From Actinomycetota bacterium (GTDB lineage Bacteria; Actinomycetota; Thermoleophilia; Gaiellales; Gaiellaceae), in NCBI GenBank assembly GCA_003136795.1, contig PLDP01000084.1, forward strand, positions 1-10,395: a DNA stretch of 10,395 nucleotides, in the 5' to 3' direction. The notes beneath the pieces were generated by a model. It was not told the DNA's origin and made no database searches. It saw nothing but the letters and a program-made list of their open reading frames with translations. The position numbers and the translations under genes are program-made. Positions 1 to 6,118 of the stretch are shown in pieces (the first letter of the stretch is position 1; each line of letters opens with the position of its first letter).

Positions 1-465
1 CCGACCGAGATCGCGTACGACTTCGTGACGACACGGCGAATGCTCGCCGCGCTCGACCGGCGCGCGAGCTTCGGGCTGAACCTCGACCCGAGTCACTTCA
101 TTCCCCAGTTCCTCGACCCGGCCGAGTTCGCACGCGAGTTCGGCGACCGCATCTACCACGTGCACGTCAAGGACGCGAAGCGCCGCCTCGACGGGCGCCG
201 TTCGATCCTCGGTTCGCACCTCGGGTTCGGTGACAGCGACCGTGGCTGGGACTTCGTCTCACCGGGCCGCGGAGACGTCGACTTCGACGAGCTGTTCCGC
301 GCATTGAACGAGATCGGCTACGCGGGCCCGCTCTCGGTCGAGTGGGAGGACAGCGGCATGGACCGCGAGTGGGGCGCGACCGAAGCCCTCCGCTACGTTC
401 GGAGCTCCGACTTCGCCCCATCCGGCGTTGCGTTCGACGCGGCGATGCAGCGGCGCGATCGTTAG
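1..465 (+). CDS. Sugar phosphate isomerase/epimerase (xylose isomerase-like TIM barrel), 3' part
   Basis: The reading frame is open from the first base to a TAG at 463-465 and gives the last 154 residues of a protein whose start lies outside the window. It shows the C-terminal half of an AP-endonuclease-2/xylose isomerase-like TIM barrel: NLDPSHF at window residues 27-33, HVHVKDAK at 53-60 (a strand with metal-binding His and Asp), then GRGDVDF and GPLSVEWED, whose Glu is the usual last metal ligand. These motifs are known in sugar-phosphate isomerases/epimerases that use a divalent metal to move a carbonyl or invert a stereocentre; the substrate cannot be read from this. It is cytosolic, with no signal or membrane segment in the visible part. 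An internal GTG at 25 opens this frame but is not the real start, because the fold needs more upstream sequence. It ends 30 bp before the next gene. Confidence 0.85.
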   Translation, partial: PTEIAYDFVTTRRMLAALDRRASFGLNLDPSHFIPQFLDPAEFAREFGDRIYHVHVKDAKRRLDGRRSILGSHLGFGDSDRGWDFVSPGRGDVDFDELFRALNEIGYAGPLSVEWEDSGMDREWGATEALRYVRSSDFAPSGVAFDAAMQRRDR

Positions 466-482
466 GGAGGGGTTCGTCCGGG

Positions 483-495
483 TACCCTGGCCGCC
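483..495 (+). promoter_or_regulatory. Putative leaderless promoter (-10 TACCCT) of the zinc-ribbon/PAS gene
   Basis: TACCCT at 483-488 fits the actinobacterial -10 pattern TANNNT and is followed by 7 nt before the GTG start at 496. Transcription would therefore begin at the start codon itself. No convincing -35 is seen. A GGGAGG at 465-470 is too far upstream (25 nt) to act as a ribosome binding site. The same arrangement occurs before the genes starting at 9033 and 9365. Confidence 0.5.
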
Positions 496-936
496 GTGCC
501 GTACTACATCTGCCCGCAGTGCAAGGAGCGCTCGCTCGACATCGACGCCCACGAAGGCTTCTCCGGGCAGGCGCCCGCGTGCCACCACTGCGGCTTTGGC
601 TTCCTCTTCGAGCTGCTCGACGACTACTACCCCGCGCCCGACACGGGGCTCCTCGTCACCGACCAGGAGCGCCGCGTGCTCGCGATCGGCCGGGGCATCT
701 TCGAGCTGACGGGCTTCCCCGAGGCCGACCTGATGGGCCGCGACGTCGTCGACGCACTGCACTTCTCCGACGCGAAGCCCGTCGAGCTCGCGCGCGAATG
801 GGGCGTGCGCCGACTCGGCGAACAGCTCTCGATCCGCACACGCGGCGGCAGCGAGAAGCAGGTCGTCGCCGATGTCTTTCCCGCGTATGACGACGACGGC
901 GGGCTGCTCGTCGCGCTGACGCCGAAGCGCGGCTGA
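496..936 (+). CDS. Zinc-ribbon plus PAS domain protein
   Basis: This 146-residue protein has two visible parts. An N-terminal zinc ribbon uses C6-X2-C9 and C29-X2-C32. A PAS-like sensor fold runs from about residue 47 to 142: it opens with a TGLLVTDQERRVL strand pattern, has a helix with FELTGF and DLMGRDVVD, and ends with the strand GLLVALTP. PAS domains sense small ligands, redox state or partners. Here no kinase, cyclase or DNA-binding output domain is attached, so the zinc ribbon is the only candidate output or interaction module. It is probably cytosolic. The GTG start is favoured because it directly precedes the ribbon (MPYYICPQC) and has a -10 box at leaderless spacing. It is convergent with the GNAT gene, 21 bp away, with no obvious terminator between them. 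Its biological role is unknown. Confidence 0.8.
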   Translation: MPYYICPQCKERSLDIDAHEGFSGQAPACHHCGFGFLFELLDDYYPAPDTGLLVTDQERRVLAIGRGIFELTGFPEADLMGRDVVDALHFSDAKPVELAREWGVRRLGEQLSIRTRGGSEKQVVADVFPAYDDDGGLLVALTPKRG

Positions 937-957
937 GCGACCACTGCGCCCACCGGG

Positions 958-1401
958 TCAGGTAAGCCGCAGGGACATCACCGGGAGGGTCCGCCCCCAC
1001 TCGCCGATCTGATCCCGAACGTGAACCGCGCCCATCTTCTCGTAGAAGCCGATCGAGTTGGGTTCTGCTTCGAGTTCGAGCACGCTCCCTCCGAGGATCC
1101 GACCCCGCTCCTGCGCTTTCTCGAAGAGAAGTGAGCCGATGCCCCGCTTGCGAATCCAAGAGGGATGAACCCAGAGATCATCGAGAACGCAGACGCCACC
1201 CGACGGCGCAGTTACAGCCACCCAGGCGACAACCGAGTCGTCCACCGTCGCGACATAGACCTCTCTCCCACCGCCCGCGAACGGCTCGAGTGCCTCTGCC
1301 CAGTCGTGGACTCGTTCGGGTTGATGACCCCAGAAGCCCTTCGAGGCGGCCGCGATCCTGCGCAACGTTTCCACCTCGCCGGGCAACGCTTCGCGAATCA
1401 T
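958..1401 (-). CDS. GNAT family N-acetyltransferase
   Basis: The product is 147 residues, a normal single-domain GNAT length. Motif A covers about residues 73-92 and ends in the acetyl-CoA pyrophosphate-binding loop RKRGIG (84-89). Motif B (LELEAEPNSIGFYEKMG, about 108-124) has the usual Asn and FYEKMG helix. The enzyme should transfer an acetyl group from acetyl-CoA to an amine; the acceptor is unknown. The ATG at 1401 is chosen because MIREALPGE is a typical GNAT N-terminus; the frame continues upstream into nth but that part looks like antisense noise. A GAGG sits only 2 nt before this ATG, so the start is less certain. An imperfect hairpin (about 1407-1428, one bulge) lies in the 5' leader. 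Codon use is unlike its neighbours: in the 38 codons read near 1100-1215, 14 end in A or T. This suggests recent acquisition. Confidence 0.85.
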   Translation of the reverse strand: MIREALPGEVETLRRIAAASKGFWGHQPERVHDWAEALEPFAGGGREVYVATVDDSVVAWVAVTAPSGGVCVLDDLWVHPSWIRKRGIGSLLFEKAQERGRILGGSVLELEAEPNSIGFYEKMGAVHVRDQIGEWGRTLPVMSLRLT

Positions 1402-1440
1402 CACCTCAGGCGCCACGACAGGGCGCTGACAGATCGAAGA

Positions 1441-1469
1441 GGTGTCTGACACCGCAGGTGTCAGACACC
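1441..1469. repeat. Perfect inverted repeat, REP-like palindrome / possible terminator hairpin
   Basis: GGTGTCTGACACC (1441-1453) and GGTGTCAGACACC (1457-1469) are exact reverse complements separated by GCA. Each 13-mer is itself a palindrome around its central base, so the element is a double palindrome. On the minus strand it overlaps the last two sense codons and the TGA of nth (1461-1463) and lies 39 bp before the GNAT start. It can fold as a 13-bp stem with a 3-nt loop, but no T-run follows on either strand, so a plain intrinsic terminator is not well supported. Such short GC-rich palindromes at gene ends are typical of REP elements moved by RAYT (IS200-like) transposases. That origin is inferred; no other copy is seen in this window. 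Confidence 0.8.
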
Positions 1470-2141
1470 AATACGGCTCGACGGGCACAGGTCGAGCGCA
1501 AGCGGGCACTCCTCGCAACGCGGCTTGCGCGCGTCGCAGATGCGCCGCCCGTGCCAGATCAGGAGGTGCGGGAAGCGCGCCCAGTCCTCCCGCCGCACGA
1601 GCCTGACGAGGTCGCCCTCGATCTTCACGGGGTCTTCCTGCTTGGTCAGGCCGAGGCGCTGGGAGAGCCGCCGCACGTGCGTATCGACGACGATGCCCTG
1701 CGCGGCTCCCCGCTCCGCCGAGACCACGTTCGCCGTCTTGCGCGCGACGCCCGGCAGCTTCAGCAGCGCGTCGAAGTCCTCGGGCACCTCGCCGTCGTGC
1801 TCGGCAAGCAGCCGTTGCATCGTGCCGCGAAGCGACTTCGTCTTCTGCCGGTAGAAGCCGGTGGCGAAGATGTCGCGCTCGAGCTCCGCAACCGGCACGG
1901 CGAGGTAGTCCGCGGGCCGCTTGTACTTCAGGAAGAGCTTCTCGGTGACGCGGTTCACGTTCACGTCCGTCGTCTGCGCGCTCAGCATCACGGACACAAG
2001 CAGCTCGAGCGGGCTCGAGAACGTCAATGCGATCTTGGCGTCGGCGTGCTCGACCGCGAGCCGCTCGATGATCGGCCGAATCCGTTCCTTCTTCGGCGCC
2101 ACCTTCCCGCGCCGGACCTCAGGGAGGTAGCTCCGTGGCAT
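1461..2141 (-). CDS. nth: Endonuclease III (DNA glycosylase/AP lyase)
   Basis: The protein removes oxidised pyrimidines from DNA and cuts the abasic site, starting base excision repair. The helix-hairpin-helix LPGVARKTA is at residues 129-137 with catalytic Lys135. Catalytic Asp153 is in VDTHVRR, 18 residues later, exactly as K120/D138 in E. coli Nth. The C-terminal [4Fe-4S] cluster cysteines are C202-X6-C209-X2-C212-X6-C219; the usual last spacing is X5, so there is one extra residue. The ATG at 2141 directly follows the TAG of the upstream gene (TAGATG) and gives 226 residues. A GTG at 2102 would give 213, closer to the E. coli length, so the true start is uncertain. The gene is last in the addB-addA-membrane protein-nth cluster. 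Its stop codon lies inside the palindrome at 1441-1469. Confidence 0.95.
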   Translation of the reverse strand: MPRSYLPEVRRGKVAPKKERIRPIIERLAVEHADAKIALTFSSPLELLVSVMLSAQTTDVNVNRVTEKLFLKYKRPADYLAVPVAELERDIFATGFYRQKTKSLRGTMQRLLAEHDGEVPEDFDALLKLPGVARKTANVVSAERGAAQGIVVDTHVRRLSQRLGLTKQEDPVKIEGDLVRLVRREDWARFPHLLIWHGRRICDARKPRCEECPLALDLCPSSRIGV

Positions 2142-2804
2142 CTAGGTGACCACGTGCAAGATGTTGACGGCGCGCGCGGCGACGAGCAGCAGCGTCATGA
2201 TCGAGATGGCCGACTGCACCAACATCAGGAGCTTCGCCCAGCGGGTCAACGGCATCGTGTCGGTGGGGCTGAAGGCGCTTGCGTTCGTGAACGAGGTGTA
2301 CAGGTAGTCGGCAAACCGCGGATGCCACCCAGGCGCGGCCACCTCCGGATCGGTCATCTGCACGAACGCGAAGTCACGCGGCGCATTCGGGTTGGCCAGG
2401 CGCCTCGGCGGCCCGCCGCCGTCGAGCTCCCAGTACCACAGCGCGAACACGATCACGTTCGTCACCCAGATGTCGAGGGCGGCGTAGAGCAGCGTCCGGC
2501 CCTGAACGCCCGAGCCGTAGAGCAGCTGGCGGATCAGGAAGAAGAGCGCAAGCGCGTTCGCGACGCTGATCAGCGCGGTCAGCGTCATCGCGACCTTGCG
2601 GCGGAAGCCCGTCTCGCTGGCCTGGCGGTTCGGCGTCGTGAGCGTGAGCGGGATGAGCACGGCCAGCTCGAGCGCCGGAACGATGTAGCGCACGATCGGC
2701 GGACCGAGGACGAGCTGGTTCGGCAGCGTCAGGTAGAGCGCAGCCGCTCCGACGACGGCCAGGGCGGAGGGCCAGCGCGCCTCGAAGTGCGGCGTGCCTG
2801 TCAT
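2142..2804 (-). CDS. Five-helix membrane protein with potassium-channel-like C-terminal segment
   Basis: This 220-residue integral membrane protein has hydrophobic segments at about residues 11-28, 36-57, 69-95, 105-126 and 188-213, with a polar loop of about 60 residues between the fourth and fifth. Residues 171-187 align without a gap to the pore-filter segment of two-TM potassium channels (SF...D...P.T conserved: S171, F172, D182, P185, T187). The filter TVGYG/TIGFG is replaced by AFSPT. The family resembles uncharacterised DUF1345-type membrane proteins, recalled from sequence appearance and not searched. The start ATG overlaps the addA stop as ATGA, so translation is probably coupled. 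The frame stays open another 86 codons upstream, but that part is arginine-rich antisense-like sequence over addA and has no membrane pattern. The stop is followed at once by the nth ATG. Function is unknown; the position inside a repair operon is unexplained. Confidence 0.8.
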   Translation of the reverse strand: MTGTPHFEARWPSALAVVGAAALYLTLPNQLVLGPPIVRYIVPALELAVLIPLTLTTPNRQASETGFRRKVAMTLTALISVANALALFFLIRQLLYGSGVQGRTLLYAALDIWVTNVIVFALWYWELDGGGPPRRLANPNAPRDFAFVQMTDPEVAAPGWHPRFADYLYTSFTNASAFSPTDTMPLTRWAKLLMLVQSAISIMTLLLVAARAVNILHVVT

Positions 2805-5800
2805 GCGGCGGCGACCAGCCGGCCGGGCGACTGGCGCAGGTTCGGGCCCGCGCAGACCAGGTCGAGGGCCGGGCAGCCGGAGCAGGTGAACTCGCTCGGT
2901 GTCGGCACGAACTCGCCGGCGTCGATGCGGCGGATCGCAGCCGAGAGCTCCTCTTCGAGCACGGGCAGCTCGATGCGGTTGAACGTCGTCGCGACGACCG
3001 CGTCGGGACGCTCGAGGAAGTGGTAGACGACCTCGACCTCGTCGGCCCCGGCACGGAAGCACGCGAGCGCATAGACGAGCCTCTGCAGACGGTAGTCGGC
3101 CTCAACGATCTCCTCGGGTGTTCCTTCCGCCAACGTGTTGGTCTTGTAGTCGAGGACGAGCGCTCGCGTGCCTTCACGCCAGAGCACGTCGAGCCGTCCG
3201 TGCAGCAGCACTCCGTCGTGCTCGAAGGCGAAGGGCCGCTCGGGCTCGGCGCCGGCGAGCGTCGCGATGCGTGCGGCGAGGTCCGACTCGCAATAGGACG
3301 CGACGAACCCGCCGATCCGCGCGAGCTCCTCCTCGGTCACACCCGGGTACCAGGTGCGGACGAGCTCGACGTCGGGCGCGACCGGCGCGCGCAGGTCGAC
3401 CAGCTCGAGCAGGCGGTGCACGGCGTCGCCGACCTCCGTCGCCTTCAGGCCGTGCGAGCCCGGCACGGTGCCGCGCTCCTCGCGCAGGCCTGCGATCCGC
3501 TCGACGTAGTAGCGGTACGAGCACCGCTCGAAGAGCGCGAGCGCCGAGTAGGACAGCCGGCGCACCTTGTGCAAGGGCGGCGCCGGCAACGGCGGCAGTT
3601 CCGGCAGCCGGTAGCCGCGCGGCACGGGCGCCGTCGGCAGCTCGGCGAAGAGCGCGAGCTGGCCCGCGTCGTCGACCTCTGGCGCTGCGGTCTCGAGCAC
3701 CGGCCGCTGCAGCCACCGGTCGACGCTCAGCACGAAGCGCGCGTCGCCGCGCTCGAGCTCCCCGCTCTCGAGCTCGCCGTCGAGCCCGAGCCGCGCGAGC
3801 ACCCAGCCGATCGGCGTCTCGCGGTCCTGCTGGCGCTCGGGATCGATCGCGCCGGAGACGATCAGACGGTCGATCGCACGCGTCATGGCGACGTAGTAGA
3901 GACGCAACCGCTCGGCGGTGTCCTCCTGCTTCTCGGCCTCGCGCACCTCCTCGTAGCTGAAGACGCCGCGCTTCTTGCCCGACTTCGGGTCAATCACGCG
4001 GAAGCCGAACGTGCCGTCGGGGCGCACGAGGATCTCGTCGGAGGACTGCACGCCACCGGTGTCGCGGCCGGCGTCGGCGACGATCACGACCTTGAACTCG
4101 AGCCCCTTCGCAGCGTGGATCGTCAGGAGGCGCACCGCGTCGGCGCCTTCCTCTTCCGAGACAGCCTCGAGTTGTGAGGCGCCGACGGCCTGCTGGTCGC
4201 GGATGAAGCCGACGAACCCTTGGATGTCGGGGCCGCGCAGGTCCTCGTAGGAGCGCGCGAGCCGCATCAGCTTGCGCAGGTTCGCGTAGCGGCGGCGACC
4301 GTCCCACTGAGCGAGCACCGCGAGGTCGTAATCGTGCGCGGAGACGATCTCCTCGCAGAGGCGCTCGAGCGACAGCCGCGCCGATGCTGCGGCGAGCCGC
4401 TCGTAGCGCTGCTTGAACGCGCGCACGAGGCGCTCGTCGTTCTCCGAGAACGGCTCCGGGAGCGAGCGTTCGATCCCGGTGTAGAGCGGACGCCTGCCCG
4501 CATGGCGGCGGATGTGCACGAGCCCGTCGTTCGAAACGCCGACGAACGGCGATGCGAGCACGGTGACGAGCGCCTCGTCGTCGTAGCGGTTGTGCAATAG
4601 CCGCAGGTACGAGAGCAGGTCGACGACCTGCTGCTGGCCGAAGTACCCGCGACCGGTGGCGCGGTAGGTGGGCAGGCCGTGCGCGCGCAGCGCCGCCTCG
4701 TAGCGTTCGGCGTCGGTGCCGGCGGCAAACAGCAGGACGATCTCGCCCGGCGACGCGATGCCGTTGTCGACCAGCTCGCGCACGCGGCGTGCGATCGCCC
4801 CGGCCTCGCCGTCGCGCCAGCTCTCCCCCGCCTCGCGGTAGCTGCGCTTGTCGCTGACGAGCAGCTCGACGGGATGGCCGAAGACCGGATCGGAGAACTC
4901 GCCCGAGGCGGCAAGCGGCTGGTAGCCGTCGCCGAACTCCTCGCCGAAGAGCTGGTTGACCGCGGCCAGCACCTCCGGCCGCGAGCGGTAGTTCCGCGCG
5001 AGCGGCAACCGGAGCGCAGCACGCTCGCGGCGCTCGCGGAAGACGGCGACGTCGGCGTGCCGGAAGCCGTAGATCGACTGGAACTCGTCGCCGACGAAGA
5101 ACACGTCGGGCGCACTCGCACCTTCGCGCAGCAAATCGACCACGTCGCATTGCAGACGGTTCGTGTCCTGGAACTCGTCGACCATGATCGCGCGGAAGCG
5201 CAGCTGCTCGGCCTCGCGGATCTCGGTGTGGTCGCGCAGCAGATCGCGTGCGTAGAGCTGCAGGTCCTCGAAGTCGAGCGACGACTCGCGTGCCTTCGCC
5301 GCGGCGTACTCGGCCGCGAAGAGATCGAGCAGCTCCTGCAGGAGCTCGCTGTCGCGCGCGGCCAGCTCGTCGAAGGCCGCCTGGTTGAGCCGGTCGCGGG
5401 CGCCGCGGAACTCGGCGGTGCGATCGCCGCTCGCCACGAGATGCGAGAGGTCGAGCAGCTGCTCGGGGTTCGAGCTGAGCGCCAGCGCGGCATTCGCCGC
5501 GGCGAGCTGCTTGTCGGTCACGTCGGGGTCGGCGGCGAGCGCCTGCGCGGCGGCGTGCAGGTCGGCGAGCCGCTCGGGGATGCCGGCGTGCTCGCCGAGC
5601 TCGAGCTTCAGGTCGCGCCCCGCCGAGCGGAGCGTCTCGTAGACGCCGGTGAGCATCCGGCGCAGCCCCTGCGCGCCGTAGGTGGCGAGCAGGCGCAGCC
5701 GCTCGGAGTCGCGCGTCGAGCAGAACCCGGTCAGCGCGCGCTCGAACGCCTCGCCGCGGATCACCGCGCCGTGCTCGTCGTCGAGCTCGCGGAAGCGCGG

Positions 5801-6118
5801 ATCGATGCCCACGGCGAACGGGTGCGCGCGCAAAAGGCGCGAGCAGAAGCCGTGGATGGTCGAGATCCACGCGCCGTCGAGCTTGCGCGCCAGGTCGTGG
5901 CGCCCGCGCGCGTGCAGCGCTGCGCGGATGCGCGCGCGCAGCTCGCCGGCCGCCTTGCGCGTGTAGGTGATCACGAGCACCGACTCGACGTCGAGTCCCT
6001 GCTCGCAGACGGCGCCGACGAAGCGCTCGACGAGCACCGAAGTCTTGCCCGTGCCCGCACCAGCAGAGACGAAGACCTCGCCCGTCGCTTCGACGGCTGC
6101 GCGTTGTTCGGGGTTCAC
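2801..6118 (-). CDS. addA: AddA-type helicase/nuclease subunit (UvrD-like, C-terminal PD-(D/E)XK)
   Basis: This is the motor subunit of an AddAB-type enzyme that unwinds and degrades double-strand break ends for RecA loading. From the GTG at 6118 it has 1105 residues (B. subtilis AddA is about 1230). Superfamily 1A motifs in order: Walker A AGAGTGKT (19-26), Ia ITYTRKAAGE (about 50-59), Walker B VDEFQD (313-318), III GDEFQSIYGFR (343-353), IV ARNYRSRPE (374-382), V TIHAAKGLEF (666-675), VI YYVAMTRA (741-748). The nuclease domain has His901, Asp977, Asp990-Tyr-Lys992 and Gln1012-X3-Tyr, so it looks active. Cys866, with C1079-X2-C1082-X6-C1089, forms an iron-sulfur-type pattern as in AddB/Cas4 nucleases, which Firmicute AddA lacks. 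The GTG overlaps the addB stop (GTGA) and yields the usual MNPEQRAAVEA start. An ATG at 6154 would add 12 residues. The stop overlaps the next start (ATGA). Confidence 0.93.
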   Translation of the reverse strand: MNPEQRAAVEATGEVFVSAGAGTGKTSVLVERFVGAVCEQGLDVESVLVITYTRKAAGELRARIRAALHARGRHDLARKLDGAWISTIHGFCSRLLRAHPFAVGIDPRFRELDDEHGAVIRGEAFERALTGFCSTRDSERLRLLATYGAQGLRRMLTGVYETLRSAGRDLKLELGEHAGIPERLADLHAAAQALAADPDVTDKQLAAANAALALSSNPEQLLDLSHLVASGDRTAEFRGARDRLNQAAFDELAARDSELLQELLDLFAAEYAAAKARESSLDFEDLQLYARDLLRDHTEIREAEQLRFRAIMVDEFQDTNRLQCDVVDLLREGASAPDVFFVGDEFQSIYGFRHADVAVFRERRERAALRLPLARNYRSRPEVLAAVNQLFGEEFGDGYQPLAASGEFSDPVFGHPVELLVSDKRSYREAGESWRDGEAGAIARRVRELVDNGIASPGEIVLLFAAGTDAERYEAALRAHGLPTYRATGRGYFGQQQVVDLLSYLRLLHNRYDDEALVTVLASPFVGVSNDGLVHIRRHAGRRPLYTGIERSLPEPFSENDERLVRAFKQRYERLAAASARLSLERLCEEIVSAHDYDLAVLAQWDGRRRYANLRKLMRLARSYEDLRGPDIQGFVGFIRDQQAVGASQLEAVSEEEGADAVRLLTIHAAKGLEFKVVIVADAGRDTGGVQSSDEILVRPDGTFGFRVIDPKSGKKRGVFSYEEVREAEKQEDTAERLRLYYVAMTRAIDRLIVSGAIDPERQQDRETPIGWVLARLGLDGELESGELERGDARFVLSVDRWLQRPVLETAAPEVDDAGQLALFAELPTAPVPRGYRLPELPPLPAPPLHKVRRLSYSALALFERCSYRYYVERIAGLREERGTVPGSHGLKATEVGDAVHRLLELVDLRAPVAPDVELVRTWYPGVTEEELARIGGFVASYCESDLAARIATLAGAEPERPFAFEHDGVLLHGRLDVLWREGTRALVLDYKTNTLAEGTPEEIVEADYRLQRLVYALACFRAGADEVEVVYHFLERPDAVVATTFNRIELPVLEEELSAAIRRIDAGEFVPTPSEFTCSGCPALDLVCAGPNLRQSPGRLVAAA

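Noticed and set aside
937..957. Bidirectional terminator between the convergent PAS and GNAT genes
   Set aside because: The 21-bp gap has no inverted repeat that I can see.
1441..1469. CRISPR repeat or classical T-tailed terminator
   Set aside because: There is a single copy with no spacers, and no T-run on either strand after the stem.
1402..1518. N-terminal extension of the GNAT frame by 39 residues into nth
   Set aside because: The extension crosses the palindrome and the nth coding end, has no GNAT similarity and would make an atypical N-terminus.
1131..3026. Long plus-strand open frame (about 630 codons) opposite GNAT, nth, the membrane gene and part of addA
   Set aside because: It is rich in Arg/His/Gln with no motif, and lies antisense to genes with clear catalytic residues. 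It is a by-product of high GC.
2805..3062. 86-residue upstream extension of the membrane protein frame
   Set aside because: It lies over the addA 3' end, is arginine-rich and not membrane-like. The ATGA overlap gives a better start.
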